From Gymnogyps californianus (taxonomy: Eukaryota; Chordata; Aves; Accipitriformes; Cathartidae), in NCBI RefSeq assembly GCF_018139145.2, contig NC_059478.1, positions 35,567,001 through 35,631,000 of the forward strand: DNA of 64,000 nucleotides. The letters run 5' to 3'. Position 1 is the first letter of the stretch. Every line of letters begins with the position of its first letter. The notes under the pieces are model-generated. The model made no database searches, was not told the DNA's origin, and saw nothing but the letters and a program-made list of their open reading frames with translations. Positions 1-12,400 of this stretch are shown here, piece after piece. The position numbers and the translations under genes were made by a program.

Positions 1-334
1 TAATAGATAAGTAGAAATAGTACTCTTCCTACACAGATAGGATACTATTCTTGGGGTTTTTTTACAGTTTTTTTCAAGACTCCAGAAATACACTTAGTAT
101 TTCACTTGCAGTTCAGCTTAACATTTAATCAGTGCTTCATTTTGATGAAACATATTTTCAATGGGACAAGAATGTGTCTGTGTACTGTCCTATATACAGA
201 TGTTTTCTAAAATCTAGATCAAAGTTATTCAGTGTTAGAAAACGTTCTTTGTTTAAGGATATGGGAGATTACAGAAAGTAAAAAAGATTAATGTGAAATA
301 TTTTTGTGTTACTTCTTCCTTACCTGTTTTGTAG
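1..334 (+). other. LRRC7: LRRC7 intron, 3' end only
   Basis: AT-rich intron sequence leading to the acceptor at 333-334, with a pyrimidine-rich stretch (acttcttccttacctgtttt) just before it. Nothing else is visible. Confidence 0.85.
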
Positions 335-407
335 GACTGTTGAAAAGGCTTACAACTTTAAAAGTAGATGACAATCAGCTTACAATTCTGCCAAATGCAA
401 TTGGAAA
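335..407 (+). CDS. LRRC7: LRRC7 exon: leucine-rich repeat
   Basis: First exon in the window. It starts after tgttttgtag and ends before gtgagt. It opens with two bases of a split codon and ends with aa of an Asn codon completed in the next exon. It reads [20 protein letters not shown] (w1-w20), one LRR of the LxxLxxLxLxxNxLxxLP type. In LAP proteins this is one of the later LRRs. The gene continues upstream of the window. Confidence 0.95.
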
Positions 408-3400
408 GTGAGTATAAGTCTTATGATTTTCAACATTAAGTAAAATGTGTTTTCCCTTCTGCTTGCGAAATGTGGGTTTTTTAAAATAAAAAATAAGACA
501 AAGATGTACTGAATTATAAAATAATTTTGAAATGTGTGCCTAACACTCAGCTTTTAACATTTAAATTTGGAGCAACACGGTGACTTCTGTGGACTTATAC
601 TGGCGTAAGTGATAAGATGATGAAATGTATCATATTTTCCAAGAAAAAGAACAAAGGTATTTTTCGGTATGAATCACTTGCAATTTAGATGATTAGAGCA
701 GCAAAAGTAGAAGAAATGGAAGTATTTGGGGGAATATGTCTGTTTCCATAGCAACAGCCAGTACTTGATGCTGAAAAGAAAATGGCTGTAAACCTCATAT
801 GTATGAAGATTTCTTAAAATATTGAAGTCGCATAAATGAAAAAGTTATGAAAATTTCATAGGTGTATACATCAAAATGTGAAAGTATCATATAAGTAATC
901 TTATTATGAAAAGCACTAATGATGCTTTTTAGCTATCATTTTGTCAGATATTACATTATCACTGGTGCAAAATTCTGTCTTGTACTGCTGTGTGTCTTGA
1001 GCTTATTGCTAAATGAAATCTGCAATTTATTGTAAAATTCAAGGCAGATGCAGGCATCTCTCCAAGTATGGAAATAGGTGATTCTTTATATTGTTTCACA
1101 GTACGCATATCCCTTTCTAGCAGAACATATTTTTAACGTTGATATTTTTGTAGGATGCCTCTTCCGCTACATATTTGACTTCTGAAATGCTATATAAACT
1201 GATATTTGGAAAAAAAATCAGAATACATGGTCCCTGGCTGCCTTCTACAGCTATAGCACTAGTGTTTTCATCATCCCCCTTGCACCAGCAGTAGGATTCA
1301 TGCAGCAGAAACCGAGTTCAGCCTAAGTGTAATGATCGTCTGGTGTGACTGAACACATGGTTATACCGTTCATACCAATTCTGCGCTGTCAGCATGAAAC
1401 CTTGGGAATGGGGCATCTGTGAGCAGAGTTGCACCCAGACTCTGTTCCTTTGCTCTCAGTGCAAAAACCATTCTCTCTTCCGCAGGTTGTAGCTTAACAA
1501 ACTATTTCATTAGAAGTAGTTTTCTTAAGCCAGGGCTGTTCTGAGGCTTCCAAAATTAAAGCCTTGAAGGCTTCATTTAGTCTTGTCCAGAAATATGATG
1601 GTACAGTGAGGTCTCTAGAATAGAAATAATCTCTAACCTGCCCAGCCAGTGCTTTACTGCTCCTGCACCCATCTTATAGTAATAATTGCACTAGTAATTT
1701 AGTTGTTGGTATGCCATTTAGGGGAAAAAAAAAATCCAAATTTGTGAACTATTACAACTGTAACAACTGAAAGCTCAGGTTTGGCTTACCATGCTGTACT
1801 TCTTGCAGTGTCTTCAGATTTATGTGATATTTGTGGAGAGTATTAAAAGTTGGTTATATGAATCACAAAAGGGCAAATCTTTGCTACACAAATCATTGTG
1901 TAGCAATAAATTCTGATAGGCAGTGAAAGCTTGTAAGGCTCAAAGCTGTACTGGACGCTCTGCAAAAAGGTTGATATGATGTCCAACATTATCTTTAACA
2001 ATTTTGGGGGTCAATTTTTAAAACCTTTTAAAACCTTTCTTATTTATTGAATTGCTCAAATTGAAGGAGACCCCCTCTTCTTCTGTAACCTAATATCTGT
2101 TCAGTATTGTTTGTCATGGAGCCTTGATTACATTTTTAAAGATGCATACTGCTGCTCTAAACGGTGTATATGCAGAGCAGTAAGCTAATCACCTAATATT
2201 ATCACATTATTTTTGAGTGATTGGTTGTGCTTTTTAAATGAAGTACTTTCTCTCATTTAATGAGGACAGTGTCTCCCACATCAAAATGAACTTCCTTTCT
2301 CTGACTCATCCGTTTGGATAGTTTCCTACTGGGTCTCTTTCTCCTGAATGATAGTCGTAGTACCCACTGCAGAGTGTATTACTGTCACACAAAGATTAGC
2401 AATGTGGAGGAGGGAACTCTCCCTCCAGCAACCAATTTCATGATGAGACACAGAGCACTTCAGCACTGTCTGAGTCGATGTTGCTAATAGTGAACCACCA
2501 CCCTCATTTTTGGCAGTCTTGTTCAAAGGGCAAGCCTGCAAGTGGCATTTCGAGTTTGACCCTGCAAGATACTATGCACAGTAGACCCAGCTTAATGAGT
2601 CATTCCACATAAAATCAGTGGATTCACGTTGATTAAGTACTTTACCACATTGGACCCAAAGACTGGAGTTTTTGTCTGTAGGACCTGAGTGAATGCCCAT
2701 GCTTCCCCTTTGTGGGTAGGAAGGTGTCACGAGGGAAGTCATGACCATAGGTAATGGTGCAGTAGGTCAAGAGCCGGGGTATTGTGTTAGATGAGTGTTT
2801 GGTGTATTGTGTTAGATGAGTGTTTGGTGTATGTGTCTAGTCTATCCCATATCTGACAGTACCAGGTGCTGCAAATGAAAGTGTAAACTTGTATTCCTGG
2901 GTCTGCAAAATTCCTTTTGCTGGATGTTGGACAAATAGCGGGTGTAGCTAACTCTTAGGGTTTAGGCTGCTTTGGCAGTTATCTGGGTGCTGTGGCTGTT
3001 GGGAGAAAAGGGCTGTGACTGTATGAAATGGGGCTGAGATGGGTTGGGACTACTCTTTTATTCATGGCAGTCTTCATTCTCCATGAATCTCTCTCTACTA
3101 ATCTGTCTAAAAATATTCCTCATCTACCTTAGGACATGTACTGTGAACTGCCTCATTTCAATGGGTGCCAAACTGAACAGCAGGTGCATATCTGATTTTT
3201 GTCTGCCTTTCTTTAAACCTATCAAGAATGATCTGAATTTAGCCCAAGAAGACAGTAAGGTTAATGATATTGTAGCTAAATTAGCATTGTCAGAATTATA
3301 GCTGTTATTGTCAATTTACTTTCATGCACAGTCCATCATGAAGGAAAAATCACTTTCTGAAGTGCATATTTTTTTAACCATGGTAGTTACAGAGATAAAA

Positions 3401-6400
3401 TATAGTTTCACACTGACTTTGTTGTTTTTATTGTGGCCATCTTCATTTATATGCTGATGATGTCATCAGGAAGGAAGGAAGCTGAGAAAGTCTGTGCCAG
3501 ACAATACCTTTCAAATAAAATTCTATTGTCTGATAAAGTCATTCTTCACTGTCAGGGAAACTTCCACAGTTACAGTTCAGAGTATCAGATTTTCTGATTG
3601 CCAGTGGAAACAGTAGTTCTCAATTAGCTTATCTATTTTCAAGCTTTTCTGGTTGTGTTATCATCAATAAAAGGAAGAATGTGTGCATCTTGCAATTTAA
3701 CAAGCTTTCCAGTTGGACTTCCCTCTGTCAAGCACATATTCTGTATGAAGTAGGTAAACATGACTGAATTTTGCCTTTACTGAAATTGTTTTGTATCTAG
3801 TTTGAAATAAATTGTGGTGGATACAAAGCTTGTATTAAAGAAAAGCTATAACCAAAACTTGCAGAGCTTTTGGATATATTCCATGCATCTCTTTCACTGA
3901 TCACTGTATGACTCACTTTGGCTTTTCAGTCTACTGAAATACAGCAATTAGAGGAAAGTTCTGAGAACTCCATGTTAGGAATAGCTATTTCTGGTTTCAT
4001 GTTGCATAAAATTTGAAGGCTGAAAGACCTTTTTTTAATTAAGAAACTGGAATAAAGTGAAGTTACAATGAAGGTCCAGTCCTGCAGCTGTGACTCATAT
4101 AAATACTAAGGAGCAAAGTTTGTAGCAGAGGTAAACTTTTTATCAGATCTAGCAAAACATTTGGAAAAAAAACAGACAATCTTCTGGGCACCTAGTCCCT
4201 TTATCAGCGGACAGGGAGATGACAAACATTGAGGAAGAAGTAATTGCTTGCCATTTAACCTTACTCTTAATTAAAGCACTTGAGAGAAAAAGGTAATATG
4301 TGTGGAGCAGAAAAGGGGCAGCAGAGGCAGGGAATGATGGCATTTGTAATGGGTCACAAAACTTTTATTCTTTGAGCTGAATGAGCAGTGCAGTACAGCA
4401 TTCATTTTAAGAATTTTTATATCCAGCCTGATTTTTTAAGAGATTCAGTAGATATTTCTTCAGAATATTTTTATATATATGTGTGTGTGTGTGCATAATA
4501 TATATGTAATATGTACATATTTTCCTATATCTATATATATAACATGCATTACACATATATATTCCTGTTTGTAAGTGTTATTTGCATTAGCAAAGGTCAA
4601 ATTATTGATTCTTAATCACCAAAGTAAGATTGATGTTAAGTGTTGCCTGATACCACCTGCTGTCTTCAGGGGAAAGCAAACGCTCAAAAGAGTCCTGAGG
4701 GTTGTGTGGCTGGCTAGGACAGGGTTGTGAAGAGCACAACAATGCCTCTGAAGGCCATTTCGTACCGGAGCAGCGGTGGGTGGGGAGGTTCACGTGCTGC
4801 CTGTCAGCACTCTGCATTGGGTCAGCTCTTTTGGCGTTTCCTTGGCTTTCGTTCTGCATAGGTGCCAGCTGCTGTCAGAGAAGGTGGTGGCTTTTACAAT
4901 GTGCGCCCCTTTCATTTAGGACTCGGTACAAAACCTCCAACTCATTTCACAACCGCTTCGTGGATAATAAAATGCAGGGATAGACTGAATGCCAATTCCA
5001 GGCACTAGAAGGCTGTGCTTTCTCTATACGTACTGCTCTCTGGTACTGTGAGCTGTGGCTAACCCAGACTTCAGTTCAACAGGGGAGTTCTTGTCAGCTG
5101 TCTCTCTTTCATCCTCCCTCCTGAAAACATGATTACGTGGAGGAAAGGTCAAGTCTCTTTCTTTTCACAAATTGACAGAATACAACAGTCTAGGAAAAGG
5201 GATACAAGACAGAAATTGAGTTTATTTCTTTTTTTTTAAAGAGAGAACTTGAGTGTCAGAAGATTACTTACTTTGGTCTGCTTTGTTTCGGTCCTTGCCA
5301 TACAGATATCCTTTCAAGATCACTTTTTAGCCAGCTTTCTCAACAGGTGAAAGACAAGCACTTTTACAAAAGCTGTGTCTGACTACAACAGGCTGAGATT
5401 ACTTTGCTGAGTTTGGATCCAAGTTCATCTTTTTTCACTACTGATCTGTATTAGAAATGGTGTCAAGTGCATCAGTTGGAATGTACCCTGGAGGCAATTT
5501 GTGCTTCCCTTCCCTTTGCTCTCACCAGCGGTATTTCTTTACCTGTTGTCTGTCTTTGTATGTTAAGATTATAAACTTTTTGGTTTGAGTCTTCAGCTTA
5601 GTATGAAATGCCCTGGTCACGGTCTGTTTGAAGTACTTGGAATACTTCCTCACTACAAAAAGAAAGAATGATAATGTGGGGAATCTAAGTGGTCTTTCTT
5701 AAACTGCTTTACTGGATAAGATTGATAAAGTGTCCCTCATAGTTCCTAAAATCATATTATTATAGACTTCTCCTAGGGAAATCTGCAATAAAGGTTCCCT
5801 CTTCAGGGCACGGTGTCTGTAGTAGTGTGATGCTTTAAACTTTCAAAGCATTAGATTGTTGATTTTTGTTATCTAGTCCTTGTATAGCATCTAACAAGTG
5901 TATTTACAATTTCAGTTTATCTTTATTAGAAGAATTTGACTGCAGCTGTAATGAGTTGGAGTCCTTACCTTCTACCATCGGCTACCTTCATAACCTGAGG
6001 ACGTTGGCTGTGGATGAGAATTTCCTTCCTGAACTGCCCAGAGAAGTGAGAAGCTGATTCTGTTTCTAAATTACAGATTGAAATGTTTTGTGGTAGGCCC
6101 AAGATTTCATCCCTACTCAGACAAAATATCTGTTAAAGCAATTGTTTCTGCATGATGTGGAAGACCAAATCTTTCTTACATACTCAACAGTAAAATAGTA
6201 AAACCAGTAAATTAGTAAATTCATGTAAAGGTGAGAGTATCACTCAGAAGAGTAGTGCAGGTAACCCTAGGCATTTCCCTGATATTACTGACAAAGGGAG
6301 GGCATTATTTTCTGACTAGATTCTGTATTTTCTGCTTTTTGTCACTTACGGTAAAAACACAATTTGGCCACCTCCCAACATAAAAAGTTAGTGATAATAA

Positions 6401-9400
6401 ATTTTATCAGAGTAGGTATCCTAACATCTTTGGTTTTTTCATTCCTATAGATTGGAAGCTGTAAAAACGTAACAGTGATGTCTCTGCGCTCTAACAAGCT
6501 AGAATTTCTTCCTGATGAAATTGGTCAGATGCAGAAGCTGAGAGTGTTAAATCTGAGCGATAACAGGTATAGTTCACATAATTTTTCTAACCCATTATAA
6601 GAATTTATTTTTAAAAAATTTTAAACTATTCTTTTTAGGTATTTGTAAAAATACATTTATATAAAATAGATTTTAAAATATAAAAATTACATGTAGAATT
6701 ACTTTATTTAAACTATTTAAACGATTAGGAAAAAATCTTGATTTATTTTTTTTAATCTTTATGGTTTGGTCTTAGTTCCACTGACATCCAAAGAAAAACT
6801 TGAATGGGGCCAAGATCTGGGTCTCAGTGTGTTTTAATAGATTAAAACCCATTTACTTCTTTTATCTCCTGCTGTTTCCATGTGACAGTGTGATATTTGG
6901 CTTTAAAATTGTATATAACTTCGTAATACTAAATGATGAAAAAATTGTGACAAGCTGATATATAGGAAATCATTAAATGCAAGCACACTAGCATGTTATC
7001 CTGCCTCTGCTGAAAACAAAAGAAAATTTTTTATTTCCTTCAGCAAAGGTTTTATCAAAACCCCAGGTTCTTCTGTTCTTATGCACAAGACTATTCCTCT
7101 GAGAAACAGAATGCTTAAAATGAGCCTTTCTTGATGCCTATCCCATGCTGCCATAGGCATCAGAAAAGACTGACTTTTCCTTGAGATGTATACATGCGTA
7201 TGTTCCAAGAATATGTTAATTTTCCGTATAACCACAGAAGTTTGCTCAGTAGTGCAACATATGGTGTGTGAATACCATTTTGTTTCCAGTAATTATCATC
7301 CATACTCAGTAAAAATTAGAGGAAGGACTTTCCACATCTGTGTCTGATTTACTGTCAGCGGTTTCATTGTTGAAATTAAGGTTGAGCGTAAAATACAAAA
7401 TGAAGTAATGTAGAAATCCCTGTAATATATTTGTTTAAAATTATTTGCTTAATTCTGTTAGATGATTTTCCGCATTGCAATAGTGTATCATAAAATACAT
7501 TACGTATGGACCAGAACGTAAAGTTAAACTTAACTCTAGTTTGTGTTGAAACTGTCCAAGTCCCAGAATCAAATCTTGGGTCTCTTGATTTTGGGTTTCA
7601 GATTCCAGTGCTTTCCCAGGGACAGGGAGTACTCTCCCATCAGTATGTCACCGCAGCAGTGTATGTGTGTGCTTTTATCTGTACAGCCAGAGTCTGAAAC
7701 TGTATTTCAGGCAACACTTTAAAATCACTCAAGCTGGCATTCTTGCCAACAAAGGCAGTCTAGCTTCCCTTCGCTGTTCCTGCATTCGTATACCCTGTCC
7801 TGTCCTAGTGTGGTTTTGTTCAGGTGTATGGTGATCTTGAATACGTACGTGATATAGATGAAAGCAGCCTATCAGAAATGTGGTGAATTTTCAGATGGAC
7901 GTTTCCAGTGGCTGGTCCACCTTGTTGCTGCACAGCCAGCTGTAGTGGCATGCAGGAGGAGGCACAGAGTGGGCATAGGAGTGGGGAGGCAACAGGGCAG
8001 CGCTGGTTCAGGGCTTCTTGGGAGTTCAAGGAGTTACAACTGCAGGGTGCCTTCCCTGGCACATTAAATAATCTGAGCTGGATCACTCTGCCCCCTTTTC
8101 AAACCTGTAATTGTGCCATGAGTTTGCGTTGAGGAAGCAAAAAACTAGCGGGGGGTTTTGGTTTGTTTTTTTTTTTTTCCTTTTTTTTGCCAAGTTACTT
8201 TTCAGCCAGCTCAGCTGCTGATTTCAGGCACATGACTTCATGTGTAATTACTGATTATGAGCACTGTTGCTGAGGTGAGAGAGGGAGGAGGTGGCTCACT
8301 GCTGGGAGGAGGCAGTGGAGGTGGTAAGAGCAGGCAAGGTTTCCCGACCAAGCTGACCTGACAGCTGGATGCCACCAAAACAGCAGTCCTGCCCCACCTT
8401 CCTTTTTCCCCAGCTGCCCAGGTATAACAGAGAATTGGGATTTCCATTATGGAGGAAGGTAATTACGGGACCAGCATCCCCGCGATGTGATGTTCCTTGG
8501 GGTGGAATGTGTCAGCTGCTGTCCTTCCCACTCCCCCTTCAGTGCTGGCTGGTAGCCTTGCATCTGCCCTTATGCTTGCTCAGGGCTCACTGGACAAGTC
8601 ACTGAGCTGATTTATCTCACTGAAAATGGAAGAAGCTATCATTCTTCTTGTTGTGTTCATTTTATGACACTCCCGCCGGTCCATTTGCTCACCGCGGAGT
8701 CTGGCAAACCCCAAAGCCAGCTAAAGGTAAACAGTGGCTGTGCCCGAAAGCAGGTGTGAGGAGGGCAGGAGAACAGGACCTTTGCCTGTTGGGGTGGGAA
8801 GCTGTTCTCCCAAGTCAACCTGAAAAACTGTCCAGCAGGTTGTGAGCATTGTAGAACTAGTGGGAGAGCACGGTCTGGACTAGGAGAGAGAGGAACTGAC
8901 TCAGACCGTAGACCTTCAACCTTTAAACCTGGTTGAATTGTCTCATGTACTTTTCTTGAGGGATTTGGGGAGTAAATTTTTCCTCCTTTGTTGATATCAA
9001 TTCCGGCTGAGGTTAAATGTTGCCCTGCTGAGACATTGTGATAATGCTTTTGTTATGGAACTTCCCACCTTAATGAAACTAAAAAGTTCCAACGTTTTGG
9101 CACCAAAGAGTTTGGACAAAGTTCAGATACCATCTTAATGTTGGATTTTTTTTTTTTCCCCTACTTTTCTGTTTTCCCATTTTCGCATTCATATTAACAT
9201 TAAGGCAATATCAGTTCTTTCTTTGAATGAGTCCACATGTACATGCTAATAAGGAGCATACTTGGGCTCCGGTTGTTGCTAGGAACCTTTCGATGTTACC
9301 TCAACAGTTTTGCCCCTCTACTCTTCCTGCTTCAGATACAGCAGAGGAGGTAGAGCACACCAGCTCTTTTCCTGGATACCCCTTTGAGACATTGGAAGAA

Positions 9401-12400
9401 GAGACACAGACATGCAAGCAGAGCAGAAAGGCGATTGTAGAACCAAGGGCTCAGTGCATGTGCTTCAGCCTACGGTGATGGGCTCCTGGGTCCTGGGATG
9501 TGCGTCAGCCTTTTCCCTGTCAGCCTGTTATGAGACCTGCTGAGCCCTGGTCTCTGTGGGCTCCACTGCTGAGGCAGACCCCTTCACACCAAACACTGCT
9601 GATGCAGCCTTTTTGGCATGAAGGCTCCAACCTTTGCACAAATCTTCTGAGGAGCAACTGTTACTCCCTGTACTATATAACAAATGGGGATGGACTGTAC
9701 ATATGATAGCATATTCTTTCAGAATTTATCTGGTCAATCCTTTATGACTTTCTCCTGCTGACACCAGAGAGGATTTCATGTCCATTCAGGCAGGTGTCCA
9801 GTTACTCATGCGTCTTTGCACGTTATTTTTCTTGCAGAGGGAACACGCTCTGTCACCGTGACTGTCAATCCATGCTGATCACCATGGATGTATAGTTTTA
9901 CAAAGGGAACGCAGTCTTCCATTGGGAATCTGTCCACTGCAGGTTCATCCCAGTGAATGATACCTCAGGGTCATCTCCTTCTACTTTGTCACATGCCAAA
10001 TTTCACCTCCCGTGTCTACAACTCTGACTGTAGATGGTGCACTTGTGTATCCATTAACCTCTTACGTCATTGCCTTTACCCCAGTGACTTTCTCTGCTAG
10101 TAGCCGGGCTACTCAAGTGTTTATTGAGAGATACCCTTTTGCCACCAAAAATGTTCATTCTGGACATGTTCCTCATGGCATGGGGAGTGCACTCTGGCTC
10201 AAGGCATGTAGGGTACAAGGCTTTGAACTTGCCTTGCCAGAGTGCATGGAAAATTTGCAGTCTGCTCTCTGAATGGTCACACACACATGGAGTGATGGAC
10301 AACTGTGGTGTAGCATGTAAAGAGGAAAAGAGGAGCTCTCCCTCCCTCGCATTATCTGGAGCTTGTCTGAGTATGAAAGTCAGAAATATTTTGGGAGATT
10401 TGGTCTAAAATCCTGATTGGATGTCTTTCAGGAAGGAGGCAAACCTGACATAGACCTCTTTGCCACTCAGGCTAATGGGAATCTCAAATTTTTGCGAGTT
10501 GACACATTTTGCTCAAAGATGGGTCAGTGTTTGGAGTCCTTCTCTAGTGCATTTTTAATACTATGGTGTCAGCTACTACAGACTTTTGCTCTTGTTCCAT
10601 GTCTTCTGAAGGCCCTCATCGCTGTAAGATGGACCTTGCTGATCTTAATTGACCAGAAGCTATTTTAGTTCCAGGACTTTCTTCCAATATTCATGTTAGA
10701 ATTCCATTTTAACCAGGGAATTAGACTCTAGCTTTTCTTTCCCATGCCATACACTCTAAGACTATATCTATACTTCTCATCTCCATAGCTGGGAGTCCTC
10801 TCTCCTTTTATCTTCACAGATCCAAACGTTTTCAACTCTGTTACAGGCTCTTCATCCCTGGGAAATGCAGTATTCAGTTGTCTCTACGCAATAAAAGGCA
10901 ATGATGGGTTGAATCCTAACTTGCTATCAGATTGCTAAGGTGGAGTCTAACAAGGGCTAGCGTGCAACTGACCACAGCTTAGGTGGCTTCACCCGCTGCA
11001 GGCAGGAAAGTTTTGACTCCAGATACTTGCGATGCAGCTACCTGGAGATTCATCCTTGCCTTTGCCAGGCATAACACTGTCTCCAGTGCTTCAAGAACCG
11101 ATACTACTTTTGATAAAGTAGTTGTGCAATTACTACTTGCATGAAAGATATGGAGACCTCCACCATGTAATGTGTCATTGGGGGTAGCTGCTTGGATTCA
11201 GTCGCTGTTAAGAGTACACATGGGATTCATTCAAAGAAAAAAAGATGTCTTACCAGTAACCGGTGTTCTTCACAATGTGTAGTCCACATATACATTTGTC
11301 TTCCATCTGCTTCTCCTCTCTCCTCAGAGTCCTTCCAGGTATGAGTCCTGTGATTGAGAGGTAGAATTGTTAGAATGTACATTTGGGCTACACTTCTCAA
11401 AGAGCATCGGTTACTGGTAAGTAACCTTTCTTTTAGTTTTAGATTGTTCTTAAAGAAGAGCTGAAAGAATCATCGTCTTTCTGTATTTGCACTGCTTCTG
11501 CTTCTGTCCTGGGGTCAGAACTCAATTACTGCTCTGAATCTCACCCACAGAAGTTAGATGAAAAAGGGTCCTAAGATTACATGATCCATTCAAAAAAAGA
11601 CTGTTCCCTGGTGTACCTTTTCTTTTTCTGGTTAGATATTTAATTATACAATATTGCTCATTGCCAAAGAGGTAATTACTTCTGGCCATGTATATCCACA
11701 CGTGGTTTTGTGAACAGTATGTTGATGGGTTAATATGAATCATGTTCTTTTAAACTTTCCCACTCTGAAAACCCTATTATTATCAATGTGCTGAGAGTTA
11801 CCTTGGAGAACTGTCACAAATAGCAACTAACTCTGGGCTTGACCGACTGACTGGTAATGCTGCTTGTTATGATTAACTTTCAACATGTTTTGACATGAAT
11901 TTTTCATATTTTGGTTATTATTTGAAAATTCTTTCTGAATGTCATCAAAGTATAAGATATGCATCAATGAATCTAGAAAGTATTCCCCTAGGTGTTTGGT
12001 AAGCTCTTCATACATTATATTACTCAAACTAATGATCAGTGGAAACTCTTCCCATACTTACTTAGGGCATAACAAAAACAAGATTTAGTACCTGGTACAA
12101 ATATGTAGTGGGTTATTTTACAAAACTATGAGAAAAACAATTATTATCAAGAAAGAAAAGTTAAAATTATGTCTGTCAGGAGGCTTACAATAAAAGCAAA
12201 GACCACCTTCACCCCATAAGACCCCTCAAATATCGACATTTGGTATTTTTTATATTTAAACAGTATCAATGACATTTTCTTTGCTTTTCTTGTGTTCCAT
12301 GAATAATATCCATTAGCTAACTCTTAAAGTGTTTAGCCCTTAAGAACTTAACAAATTATGCAAAAGATGTAATCTAGGATTAATAATGGAAGGAATTATT

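Larger units (their letters stand above)
408..5915 (+). other. LRRC7: LRRC7 intron 1 of window (5.5 kb)
   Basis: AT-rich intron. It holds an exact 25-base tandem duplication (2780-2829) and an AT/TG microsatellite (4470-4562). Small open frames at 2326-2541, 3044-3301 and 4602-4983 have no recognisable motif and look like chance. No RNA gene or element was recognised. Confidence 0.85.

Noticed and set aside
4602..4983. Short open frames on both strands in intron 1
   Set aside because: No motif, no splice context and no similarity that I recognise.
7858..8132. Three overlapping short open frames in intron 3
   Set aside because: GC-richer patch with open frames on both strands and no motif; chance.
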